DNA from: Gilvibacter sediminis
GTDB lineage: Bacteria; Bacteroidota; Bacteroidia; Flavobacteriales; Flavobacteriaceae
Direction: 5' to 3'
Assembly: GCF_028561565.1 (NCBI RefSeq)
Contig: NZ_JAQQTE010000001.1
Span: forward strand, 1,205,570-1,269,569
Length of the DNA: 64,000 bases
The translations under genes were made by a program, and so were the position numbers. How positions within the stretch are numbered: the stretch's first letter is position 1; each line of letters starts with the position of its first letter. The notes below the pieces were generated by a model. It worked only from the letters and a program-made list of their open reading frames with translations, was not told where the DNA came from and did no database searches. Shown piece by piece: positions 42,260 to 50,039 of the stretch.

Positions 42260-43420
42260 ATGATACATCAAGTAGGTATAATTGGTGCGGGAACCATGGG
42301 TAGCGGCATTGCTCAAGTAGCAGCCACTGCAGGATGTGAAGTTATTCTGTGTGATCTCAATCAAACGGTATTAGATGCTTCTAAAGAAAAATTAGAGCAG
42401 GTGTTAAGCCGCCTAGTGGTAAAGGGCCGTATTGATGCTGATGAGAAAGCGCGTATTCAAGGCTTGATCAAGTATTCAACAGATATTAAAGACCTTTCCG
42501 ATGCCAATTTGGTGATTGAGGCCATCGTGGAATCTCTGGAGGTAAAGACCAAAGTATTTCAGCAATTGGAGCCTTTAGTGGGTCCAGATTGTATCATTGC
42601 CACAAATACTTCATCCTTATCTGTAGCGGCTATTGCAGCTTCTTTGGTTCATCCGGAACGCTGTTTGGGAATTCACTTTTTCAACCCAGCGCCACTCATG
42701 AAATTGGTGGAAGTGATTCCAGCCGTTCAAACCGATCAAAAAAATACAGACCTCATAGTTCAAACCATAAAGGACTGGGGTAAAGTTGTGGCTTTAGCTA
42801 AGGACACGCCCGGTTTTATTGTAAATCGTGTGGCGCGACCTTTTTACGGAGAAGCACTCCGCATTTTAGAAGAAGGAATTGCAGATGTGCCTACCATTGA
42901 TTGGGCTTTAAAGACCAAAGGGGGCTTTAGAATGGGACCTTTTGAGTTGATGGATTTCATTGGTAACGACGTGAATTATACGGTTACAGAAACTGTTTTC
43001 AGGGCCTTTTATTACGATCCGCGTTACAAGCCTTCCTTCACCCAAAAGCGTTTGAGTGAAGCTGGTTATTTAGGTAGAAAGTCTGGCAGAGGATATTATA
43101 ATTATACAGAAGGGGCTCAAAACCCAGAAGCAACCGCAGATGATGCTCTCGGGACTTTGATCTTTAATCGAGTTTTGGTGATGCTCATCAATGAGGCGGC
43201 GGATGCCCTATACCTCAATATTGCCAAGGCAGAAGACATTGACCTGGCCATGACCAAAGGAGTTAATTACCCTAAAGGACTATTGGCTTGGGCAGACGAG
43301 TTCGGTATTGCAAACTGTGTTGCTGCGCTGGATGCACTTTACGATACTTACAGAGAAGATCGATACAGAACCTCACCGATTTTAAGAAAAATGGCCGAGG
43401 CCAATCAAACCTTCTTTTAA
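42260..43420 (+). CDS. paaH: 3-hydroxyadipyl-CoA dehydrogenase PaaH
   Basis: NAD-dependent 3-hydroxyacyl-CoA dehydrogenase (386 residues). Rossmann motif GIIGAGTMGSGIAQVA, the conserved NTSSLSV, catalytic HFFNPAPLMKLVEV and PGFIVNRVARPFYGEALR, and a duplicated C-terminal domain (ALYLNIAKAEDIDLAMTKGVNYPKG). It oxidises 3-hydroxyadipyl-CoA to 3-oxoadipyl-CoA in lower phenylacetate catabolism. Its stop TAA overlaps the start of paaI (TAATG). Confidence 0.94.
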   Translation: MIHQVGIIGAGTMGSGIAQVAATAGCEVILCDLNQTVLDASKEKLEQVLSRLVVKGRIDADEKARIQGLIKYSTDIKDLSDANLVIEAIVESLEVKTKVFQQLEPLVGPDCIIATNTSSLSVAAIAASLVHPERCLGIHFFNPAPLMKLVEVIPAVQTDQKNTDLIVQTIKDWGKVVALAKDTPGFIVNRVARPFYGEALRILEEGIADVPTIDWALKTKGGFRMGPFELMDFIGNDVNYTVTETVFRAFYYDPRYKPSFTQKRLSEAGYLGRKSGRGYYNYTEGAQNPEATADDALGTLIFNRVLVMLINEAADALYLNIAKAEDIDLAMTKGVNYPKGLLAWADEFGIANCVAALDALYDTYREDRYRTSPILRKMAEANQTFF

Positions 43421-43827
43421 TGCAGGGCGAGAAGATTCCACATAAAATGCTCTCTTTGGATCCCTTTAGTCAATGGCTGGGGATTGAGATCTTGCATTCC
43501 GAAGTTGGGCGTGTGCGTCTCGGGCTCAAGGTACGCCCAGAAATGCTAAACAGTATGGGCTTTGCTCATGGTGGAATTACCTATTCCTTAGCTGATACTG
43601 CCTTTGGATTTACCAGTAATACCCACGGTAAATACGCCGTCTCTATAGAAACCTCGATCAATCACATTGAGGCTTTGAACGAAGGCGATTATTTGGTGGC
43701 CGAATGCACCTTGGATCACACCAAGAACAAAGTCGGCTTTAATATCGTAGAGATACACCGCGGAGAAGAATTAGTAGCGCTGTTCAAAGGCGTGGTTTAC
43801 AGAACATCAAAAGATTGGGAAGAATAA
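43420..43827 (+). CDS. paaI: Phenylacetate-pathway thioesterase PaaI
   Basis: Hotdog-fold acyl-CoA thioesterase (135 residues from ATG 43420). Family motif GFAHGGITYSLADTAFGF with the catalytic Asp region, plus NYLVAEC-type strands. PaaI hydrolyses stalled ring-hydroxylated CoA esters to free CoA. The next ATG in frame is 43450 (MLSLDPF); the one overlapping paaH is chosen because of coupling. paaJ follows 1 base later. Confidence 0.92.
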   Translation: MQGEKIPHKMLSLDPFSQWLGIEILHSEVGRVRLGLKVRPEMLNSMGFAHGGITYSLADTAFGFTSNTHGKYAVSIETSINHIEALNEGDYLVAECTLDHTKNKVGFNIVEIHRGEELVALFKGVVYRTSKDWEE

Positions 43828-43828
43828 T

Positions 43829-45040
43829 ATGAAAGAAGCCTATATCATAGACGGAGTTAGAACTCCAATAGGAAATTATAAAGGAACCCTAAGTGCCGTT
43901 AGAACGGACGACTTGGGCGCTCATGTTATTCGTGAGTTGACCTCGCGGCATCCAGAGATTCCGCTAGACGCTTATGACGATGTGATCATGGGCTGTGCCA
44001 ATCAGGCTGGAGAAGACAACCGAAACGTAGCGCGCATGTCCCTACTTTTGGCAGGCTTACCTTTTACGGTGCCTGGAGAAACGATCAATAGATTGTGTAG
44101 CAGCGGACTTTCTGCCATTGTGCAGGCCAATCGCGCGATCAAAGCTGGTGACGGAGATCTATTCATCTCTGGAGGTGTTGAAAACATGACTCGCGGGCCT
44201 TATGTGATCGCCAAGCCATCTTCTGCGTTCGGTAATGATTCCAAAATGTATGACTCTAGCTTCGGATGGCGATTTGTGAATCACAAGATGCACGAGCTCT
44301 ACGGAACCGACGGTATGGGAACCACAGCAGAGAATCTCGTGGCTAAGTATAATATTTCCAGAGAGGATCAAGATGCTTTTGCACATTGGAGTCAGATGAA
44401 GGCTGCAGCAGCTCGCGAGAACGGTCGCTTGGCTAAAGAGATCGTTCCTGTGACCATTCCGCAGCGCAAAAAAGACGATATCGTATTTGCAGCAGATGAA
44501 TTCATCAAAGCAGGTACCACCAAAGAAATTTTAGCCAAGCTTCGTCCCGCATTTAAATCAGACGGCAGCGTGACCGCTGGAAATTCTTCTGGTTTGAATG
44601 ACGGAGCCGCCGCGACCATTGTGGCGTCAGAAGAAGCCGTGAAGCAGTACAATCTTAAGCCACTAGCCAGAATCGTAAGTTCTGCAGTGGTCGGTGTTGA
44701 GCCAAGGGTGATGGGAATTGGTCCTGTAGAAGCCACTTATAAAGCGCTTCAAAAGGCCAGCCTAAGCCTAGAAGATATGGACGTGATTGAGCTCAATGAA
44801 GCCTTTGCCTCTCAAGCTTTGGCTTGCATAAGACAGTGGGGCTTGGCCGACGATGATCCGAGAATTAACCCTAACGGAGGTTCCATCGCTATTGGGCATC
44901 CGCTAGGAGTAACTGGAACTCGAATTGCCTATTCTGCAGCTCTGGAATTGCAAGAAACCGGAAAGCGCTACGCACTGATCACCATGTGTGTTGGTGTGGG
45001 GCAAGGATATGCGGCAATTATTGAAAACGTAAACCTTTAA
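43829..45040 (+). CDS. paaJ: 3-oxoadipyl-CoA/acetyl-CoA thiolase PaaJ
   Basis: Thiolase of 403 residues that splits 3-oxoadipyl-CoA into succinyl-CoA and acetyl-CoA. Active Cys in [11 protein letters not shown], His in [10 protein letters not shown], second Cys in [10 protein letters not shown], and the conserved [18 protein letters not shown]. Exact substrate is inferred from the cluster; general acetyl-CoA acyltransferase activity is also possible. Confidence 0.93.
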   Translation: MKEAYIIDGVRTPIGNYKGTLSAVRTDDLGAHVIRELTSRHPEIPLDAYDDVIMGCANQAGEDNRNVARMSLLLAGLPFTVPGETINRLCSSGLSAIVQANRAIKAGDGDLFISGGVENMTRGPYVIAKPSSAFGNDSKMYDSSFGWRFVNHKMHELYGTDGMGTTAENLVAKYNISREDQDAFAHWSQMKAAAARENGRLAKEIVPVTIPQRKKDDIVFAADEFIKAGTTKEILAKLRPAFKSDGSVTAGNSSGLNDGAAATIVASEEAVKQYNLKPLARIVSSAVVGVEPRVMGIGPVEATYKALQKASLSLEDMDVIELNEAFASQALACIRQWGLADDDPRINPNGGSIAIGHPLGVTGTRIAYSAALELQETGKRYALITMCVGVGQGYAAIIENVNL

Positions 45041-45045
45041 ACGGG

Positions 45046-45645
45046 ATGAAAGTAGTAGTCATTGGAGGAAACGGAACCATAGGCAGCCATGTTGTTGCCG
45101 CCCTAAAACCAGACCACGAGGTGGTGGTTGTAGGTAGAAATTCTGGGGACCTGCAAGTAGATATGGCTTCTGAGGCCGACCTAAAGCAGCTTTTTAAAAC
45201 CACCGGCAAAGTAGATGCTGTTGTGGTTGCCGCAGGTGATGCCAAATGGGACAAGTTTGAAAGCTTGACAGAAGACGATTTTTACATTGGGATCAACAGC
45301 AAACTCATGGGGCAGGTCAATGTGGTGCGTATTGCCAAAGACTATTTGACGCCAGGAGGCTCTATTACCTTGTCTACAGGTATTCTCGCAGATGACCCTG
45401 TAGATATGACTACGTCTGCAGCTATGGTCAATGGCGCTATTCACAGTTTTGTAAAGGCTGTAGTACTTGAATTGGACGCAGTACGTGTCAATGTGGTGTG
45501 TGCCGGTTTGGTTGAAGACGCCTACGAGAAATATAAAGATTATTTCCCCGGACACGATCCTGTACCGATGCCCAAGGTGACCAACGCTTACCTTAAAAGT
45601 GTACTCGGGAAGATCAACGGACAAATTATACGCGTTAACGCATAA
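45046..45645 (+). CDS. SDR-fold protein lacking the usual catalytic Tyr/Lys
   Basis: Short-chain dehydrogenase-like protein of 199 residues. The Rossmann nucleotide motif (VVIGGNGTIGSH) is present, and VVVAAGDAKWDKF replaces NNAG. At the expected YxxxK site the sequence reads AAMVNGAIHSF, so Tyr and Lys are absent. It belongs to a minor SDR group with an AxVNGA pattern of unclear activity. It lies between paaJ and paaZ in many flavobacterial-type arrangements of this cluster, but I cannot assign a reaction. Confidence 0.8.
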   Translation: MKVVVIGGNGTIGSHVVAALKPDHEVVVVGRNSGDLQVDMASEADLKQLFKTTGKVDAVVVAAGDAKWDKFESLTEDDFYIGINSKLMGQVNVVRIAKDYLTPGGSITLSTGILADDPVDMTTSAAMVNGAIHSFVKAVVLELDAVRVNVVCAGLVEDAYEKYKDYFPGHDPVPMPKVTNAYLKSVLGKINGQIIRVNA

Positions 45646-45654
45646 AAGAGCAGT

Positions 45655-48150
45655 ATGAATAAGACCCAACATTATGTTTTAGGAGCCTGGATGGACGGTG
45701 CCGGAGACGGTAACCCAATCGCAGATTCAGTGACCGGAGAAGTTTTTACTGCAGTATCTGTAGAAGGACTAGCGGTTCCAGAAATTCTCCAATACGGACG
45801 TGACAAAGGCGATACCTTAAGAAAGATGACCTTTCAAGAGCGTGGAAATATGCTCAAAAAGCTCGCCTTGTATTTGACAAAAAAGAAGGAAGCCTTTTAC
45901 GAGCTCAGTTATAGAACTGGAGCTACGCGTATTGACAGTTGGATCGATATTGAAGGTGGATTCGGTAACCTCTTTGCCAATGCATCGCTGCGTAAACTCT
46001 TCCCGAATCAGCCGTATCACGTGGAAGGAGATCCTATTGACCTTTCTCGAGGCGGACGCTTTATGGCACACCACATCATGGTGCCAAGACAAGGAGTTGC
46101 CGTCCACATTAATGCTTTTAATTTCCCGGTTTGGGGAATGTTGGAGAAGTGTGCGGTAAACTGGATGGCTGGTATGCCTGCTGTGGTATTGCCCGCTCCT
46201 CAAACTGCCTATCTGGCGGAAGCTGTTGTACATGAGATCATCGCTTCAGGAATTTTGCCTGAAGGTAGTTTACAACTCATTAGCGGTACAGCCAAAAACA
46301 TATTAGACACGGTGCACTCTCAAGATGTGGTGACCTTTACGGGTTCTGCTAATACCGGTCGTTTACTCAAAAATCATCCGCAGCTACTTGCAGAGTCAGT
46401 GCCTTTCACCATGGAGGCTGATTCTTTAAACGCTTCTATTTTGGGAGCTGATGCGGTTCCAGGCACTCCAGAATTTGACCTTTTCATCAAAGAGGTTCGC
46501 AAAGAGATGACCGTAAAATGCGGTCAAAAATGTACTGCCATTAGAAGAATTATTGTTCCTGAGCCTTTGATGGAAGATGTACAGATTGCGTTGGGCAAAG
46601 CATTAGACAAAGTAACTGTAGGTGACCCGCGCCTCAAAGAAGTGCGAATGGGAGCCTTGGTAAGCACCCAGCAACGCGATGCGGTTAAAGAACAGGTAAG
46701 CAAGATCGCTGAAACCGCTAGTTTGGTCTACGGAAATCTGGAGGGCGTGAATACTACTGGCGCAGATGCAGAATCTGGAGCCTTCATTTCTCCGATCCTG
46801 TTGCGCGAAGACGATCCGTTTAAAAATCAAGCGGCACACGTCACAGAAGCCTTTGGCCCAGTAAGTACCTTGATGCCGTATAAAGATCTGGATGAAGCCA
46901 TCACCTTGGCCCGTATGGGTAAAGGATCTTTGGTGAGTTCTATTGTTACTCATGACGATGCCATTGCCAGAGATTATGTGGTTGGTGCAGCCAGCCACCA
47001 TGGCCGTATTTTGGTGCTCAACAGAGAGAACGCAAAAGAAAGTACGGGTCACGGTTCTCCACTGCCAAATCTGATCCACGGTGGTCCGGGTAGAGCCGGA
47101 GGTGGAGAAGAGATGGGAGGCATGCGTGGTGTAAAGCACTATTTACAGCGTTGTGCAGTTCAAGGTTCACCGACTACGCTAACGGAAGTGACTGGGATCT
47201 ATCAGCCTAAAGGTGCCTACAAAGAAATTGACAAGCATCCTTTTGCTTACCATTGGGAAGATATTGAACCAGGCATGTCCTTAAGGACGCATAAACGCAC
47301 CATCACCGATGGTGACATTGTGAATTTTGCCAACCTAACTTGGGATCATTTCTACGCCCATACAGACATCACCTCATTAGACGGTTCCATTTTTGAAAAA
47401 CGCACGGCGCACGGGTATTTCATCCTCGCTGCGGCCGCTGGTCTGTTCGTCTATCCAAATAAAGGGCCAGTAGCTGCCAACTACGGTTTGGAAGAATGCC
47501 GCTTTTTACGACCTATCTATCACAACGATACCGTTTATGTACGTCTGACCTGTAAGCAGAAGATCGATAGAGATTCTCGAGGGAAAGAATTGCCAAGTGG
47601 AATTGTTAAATGGTATGTGGAGGTATTTGATACGGAAGATGAGTTGGTTGCCATTGCGACCATCTTAACCATGGTACAAAAGAAGCAAACGGTCTTTACT
47701 GAGATGACTGAGAGTACCATCAAAGGCTGTCTCAATAGACTTCAAGCCGATGACAAACCCGCTTGGGGAACCATGACGGCGCAAAGCATGGTAGAACACT
47801 TGGAATACACCTACCGCATTGCCAGTGGTGAGATCCAAGATTTTGAGATCGCCACGCCAGAGAAAATATTGGAAAAGGTCAACGAGACCTTATACACTTA
47901 TAAGAAAATGCCAAGGGAATACGATTTCCCATTGGCTGCAGCATCTAAGATCAACGAGCATTTGCATGCCGATCTTGACACTGCCAAAGCAAAGATGCTA
48001 GAAGCGCGCGAGGGGTATCTGCAATTCTTTAAAGAGAACCCGGATGCAATTACCAAGAACGTGGTCTTTGGACCTCTAAACAAGTTTGAATGGTATTTGT
48101 TGGAGCGCAAGCATTTGAATCATCATTTTGAACAATTTAATTTATTGTAG
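45655..48150 (+). CDS. paaZ: Oxepin-CoA hydrolase/semialdehyde dehydrogenase PaaZ with extra C-terminal DinB-like domain
   Basis: Ring-cleaving bifunctional enzyme. Residues 1 to about 520 are an aldehyde dehydrogenase (VAVHINAFNFPVWGM, VVTFTGSANTGR, CGQKCTAIRR with the catalytic Cys, TMEADSLNASIL). About 535-680 is a MaoC-like hydratase (FANLTWDHFYAHTD, HGYFILAAAAG). Normal PaaZ is about 680 residues, but this protein has 831. The added segment, about 684-831 (STIKGCLNRLQ, WGTMTAQSMVEHLEYTYRIASGE, KHLNHHFEQFNLL), resembles DinB-like DUF1569 proteins with a possible metal triad of His residues. No stop or frameshift separates the parts, so this is a three-domain fusion. The frame ends inside a 14-bp inverted repeat. 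Confidence 0.9.
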   Translation: MNKTQHYVLGAWMDGAGDGNPIADSVTGEVFTAVSVEGLAVPEILQYGRDKGDTLRKMTFQERGNMLKKLALYLTKKKEAFYELSYRTGATRIDSWIDIEGGFGNLFANASLRKLFPNQPYHVEGDPIDLSRGGRFMAHHIMVPRQGVAVHINAFNFPVWGMLEKCAVNWMAGMPAVVLPAPQTAYLAEAVVHEIIASGILPEGSLQLISGTAKNILDTVHSQDVVTFTGSANTGRLLKNHPQLLAESVPFTMEADSLNASILGADAVPGTPEFDLFIKEVRKEMTVKCGQKCTAIRRIIVPEPLMEDVQIALGKALDKVTVGDPRLKEVRMGALVSTQQRDAVKEQVSKIAETASLVYGNLEGVNTTGADAESGAFISPILLREDDPFKNQAAHVTEAFGPVSTLMPYKDLDEAITLARMGKGSLVSSIVTHDDAIARDYVVGAASHHGRILVLNRENAKESTGHGSPLPNLIHGGPGRAGGGEEMGGMRGVKHYLQRCAVQGSPTTLTEVTGIYQPKGAYKEIDKHPFAYHWEDIEPGMSLRTHKRTITDGDIVNFANLTWDHFYAHTDITSLDGSIFEKRTAHGYFILAAAAGLFVYPNKGPVAANYGLEECRFLRPIYHNDTVYVRLTCKQKIDRDSRGKELPSGIVKWYVEVFDTEDELVAIATILTMVQKKQTVFTEMTESTIKGCLNRLQADDKPAWGTMTAQSMVEHLEYTYRIASGEIQDFEIATPEKILEKVNETLYTYKKMPREYDFPLAAASKINEHLHADLDTAKAKMLEAREGYLQFFKENPDAITKNVVFGPLNKFEWYLLERKHLNHHFEQFNLL

Positions 48151-48164
48151 AAATTAAATTGTTC
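48130..48164. repeat. Perfect 14-bp inverted repeat across the paaZ stop
   Basis: GAACAATTTAATTT (48130-48143) and AAATTAAATTGTTC (48151-48164), 7-base loop ATTGTAG containing the stop TAG. The left arm is paaZ coding sequence, so the right arm is an inverted copy of the gene end. It borders the hairpin array and could be a transcription attenuator or the scar of an insertion. Confidence 0.7.
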
Positions 48165-48170
48165 AAATTT

Positions 48171-48303
48171 CCCACGAAAGTGGGAATCTAATTGAGATAA
48201 CAGTTGATCCCACGAAAGTGGGAATCTAATTGAGATAACCGTTGATCCCGCGAAAGTGGGAATCTAATTGAGATAACAGTTGATCCCACGAAAGTGGGAA
48301 TCT
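48171..48303 (+). repeat. 38-bp tandem hairpin repeat array
   Basis: Three and a half contiguous copies of a 38-bp unit start at 48171, 48209, 48247 and 48285. Each carries the hairpin TCCCAC-GAAA-GTGGGA followed by ATCTAATTGAGATAAC and AGTTGA; a decayed copy lies near 48324-48342. Copies differ by single bases (third has CCCGCG; second ends ACCGTT). With no unique spacers this is not CRISPR. The stem-loops resemble small palindromic repeat elements and precede the GIY-YIG gene. Confidence 0.88.
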
Positions 48304-48353
48304 GAAGAAGAGAATAATTGATTAACACGAATATGGGAATCTAAAACTTGAGT

Positions 48354-48638
48354 ATGAAACACTGCGTTTACATGATTTCAAATAAAAAAGATGGTGTTTT
48401 ATATGTCGGAAAAACTAAAAGACTGAAACAACGGATATATCAACATAAGAGCAAAGCGCATCCAAATACATTTTCTGCGAGATATAATTTGGATAAGCTG
48501 ATGTATTTCGAGGAGTTTCAGAGTCACGAGGATGCTCTTCTTCGAGAGAGAAGAATAAAGAAATGGAAGAGAGCATGGAAAATAGAATTAATCGAGAAAT
48601 CTAATCCTAATTGGAGGGATTTGTACGAAGAAATATAA
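48354..48638 (+). CDS. Stand-alone GIY-YIG family nuclease
   Basis: Small protein of 94 residues that is essentially one GIY-YIG domain of the UPF0213-like kind. VYM and YVG replace the name motifs (CVYMISNKKDGVLYVGKTKRLKQRIYQH). It retains the Arg (KQRIYQHK), Glu in ALLRERRIKKWKR and Asn in KSNPNWRDL, so it may be catalytically active. The gene is visibly AT-rich, with ATA and AGA codons unlike its paa neighbours. It sits between paaZ and the hydratase gene, right after a hairpin array, in the same direction. Start is ATG 48354. Its role is unknown; a mobile or domesticated endonuclease is inferred. Confidence 0.85.
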   Translation: MKHCVYMISNKKDGVLYVGKTKRLKQRIYQHKSKAHPNTFSARYNLDKLMYFEEFQSHEDALLRERRIKKWKRAWKIELIEKSNPNWRDLYEEI

Positions 48639-48660
48639 TTAGAGATTAACCTTAAAAAGA

Positions 48661-48678
48661 CACCCGATGTTTCGGGTG
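48661..48678. repeat. Short hairpin between the GIY-YIG gene and the hydratase
   Basis: CACCCGA-TGTT-TCGGGTG, a 7-bp perfect stem 22 bases after the GIY-YIG stop. There is no T-run on the plus strand, so it is not a clear terminator. It may mark the right boundary of the inserted segment. Confidence 0.45.
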
Positions 48679-48684
48679 ATAAAT

Positions 48685-49437
48685 ATGACCGCACCATACG
48701 TTAAGACACATATAGAAAACGGGATAGAAACCATTGAATTCTTTCATCCCGCACACAACAGTTTACCAGGAGACATCTTAGCAGAGCTTGCCGATGCCAT
48801 TGCCGCTGCAGGAGAAAATGAAGCCGTGAAGGTGATCATTTTAAAGAGTGGTGGCGATCGCACTTTTTGTGCAGGCGCCAGTTTTAAAGAACTCATCGCT
48901 ATAGATGATGCCCAAACCGGGCAAGTATTCTTTTCTGGATTTGCCAATGTGATCAACGCCATGCGCAAATGCCCTAAGTTCATTCTTGGACGTGTACAAG
49001 GAAAAACTGTTGGAGGTGGAGTTGGTTTGGCTTCTGCTACTGATTACTGTATGGCTACCAAATTTGCAGCCATTAAGCTCAGTGAATTAAATGTGGGGAT
49101 CGGGCCGTTTGTGGTTGGACCAGCGGTAGAGCGCAAATTGGGCTTAAGCGGCATGTCACAGATCGCTATTGATGCCAATACCTTTTATCCAGCAGAATGG
49201 GCTAGGCAAAAGGGATTGTTCACTCAAGTCTATGATTCCACGGAAGAATTGGATGAGGCTGTCAATGGTTTTGCCAAGCAGCTCTGCGGATACAATCCGG
49301 AAGCCATGCGTGAAATGAAGCAGATGTTCTGGCAAGGTACTGAGCATTGGGATGAACTTTTAGCCCAACGCGCCGCCATTAGCGGACGCTTGGTTTTGAG
49401 TGAATTCACCAAGGAAACTTTGAAACGATTTAAATAG
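48685..49437 (+). CDS. Enoyl-CoA hydratase, PaaF-like
   Basis: Crotonase-fold protein of 250 residues. It has the CoA-binding region DRTFCAGASFKEL, the oxyanion-hole region GRVQGKTVGGGVGLASATDYCMA and SELNVGIGPFVVGP. The catalytic Glu positions of hydratases are altered, so the exact reaction is uncertain. Position in the paa cluster suggests 2,3-dehydroadipyl-CoA hydratase (PaaF). Start is ATG 48685 (MTAPYVKTH) rather than the open-frame start at 48667 within a hairpin. It follows the inserted GIY-YIG segment and overlaps paaY by one base. Confidence 0.82.
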   Translation: MTAPYVKTHIENGIETIEFFHPAHNSLPGDILAELADAIAAAGENEAVKVIILKSGGDRTFCAGASFKELIAIDDAQTGQVFFSGFANVINAMRKCPKFILGRVQGKTVGGGVGLASATDYCMATKFAAIKLSELNVGIGPFVVGPAVERKLGLSGMSQIAIDANTFYPAEWARQKGLFTQVYDSTEELDEAVNGFAKQLCGYNPEAMREMKQMFWQGTEHWDELLAQRAAISGRLVLSEFTKETLKRFK

Positions 49438-50039
49438 TGATCTACTCCTTTAAAGAACATATCCCAGTAGTGCACCCCAGCAGTTTTGTGCATCCTTTGG
49501 CGGCTGTGACCGGCAATGTGATCATTGGTAAAGATTGTTATATAGGGCCAGGAGCTGCTATTCGCGGCGATTGGGGTGAGATCATTTTAGAGGATGGGGT
49601 CAATGTGCAGGAGAACTGCACAGTACATATGTTTCCGGGCAAGAGTATAACTCTAGCAACTGGAGCTCATGTGGGTCACGGAGCGGTGATACACGGAGCC
49701 AATCTGGGACGAAATTGCTTAATTGGGATGAACACGGTAATCATGGATGATGCCGTTATTGGAGACGAATCCATAGTGGGAGCTATGAGTTTTGTCAAGG
49801 CAGAGACGGTGATCCCAAAGCGTAGTTTGGTGGTTGGCAATCCGGCTGAGGTGATCAAACAGGTCAGTGATGAGATGATTGCTTGGAAGACCGCTGGGAC
49901 TAAGCTCTATCAGCAGTTACCGGCAGACTGTCACGAATCCCTCAGAGAAGTAGCGCCCTTGACAGAGATTCCTGAGAACAGACCGGAACAAGAAGATTTT
50001 TACAAAACACTAGCGAGTTTTAAACGCAATAATTCATGA
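49437..50039 (+). CDS. paaY: PaaY-type gamma-carbonic-anhydrase fold protein
   Basis: Left-handed beta-helix protein of 200 residues with hexapeptide repeats (VIIGKDCYIGPGAAIRGDWGEI, NCTVHMFPG, HVGHGAVIHGA). His residues match the zinc ligands of gamma-carbonic anhydrases. PaaY has thioesterase activity on ring-hydroxylated CoA esters in phenylacetate degradation. The start is GTG 49437, overlapping the preceding TAG stop by one base. The next gene overlaps it by 4. Confidence 0.9.
   Translation: MIYSFKEHIPVVHPSSFVHPLAAVTGNVIIGKDCYIGPGAAIRGDWGEIILEDGVNVQENCTVHMFPGKSITLATGAHVGHGAVIHGANLGRNCLIGMNTVIMDDAVIGDESIVGAMSFVKAETVIPKRSLVVGNPAEVIKQVSDEMIAWKTAGTKLYQQLPADCHESLREVAPLTEIPENRPEQEDFYKTLASFKRNNS

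Noticed and set aside
45181-47139. Long antisense open frames (about 45181-45672 and 46603-47139, minus strand)
   Set aside because: They lie wholly opposite conserved SDR and paaZ coding sequence and show no domain; they are frame shadows.
48171-48303. CRISPR array
   Set aside because: The 38-bp units are contiguous and differ only by point changes; there are no unique spacers and no cas genes.
48661-48678. Rho-independent terminator of the GIY-YIG gene
   Set aside because: The stem is perfect but there is no T-run on the coding strand.
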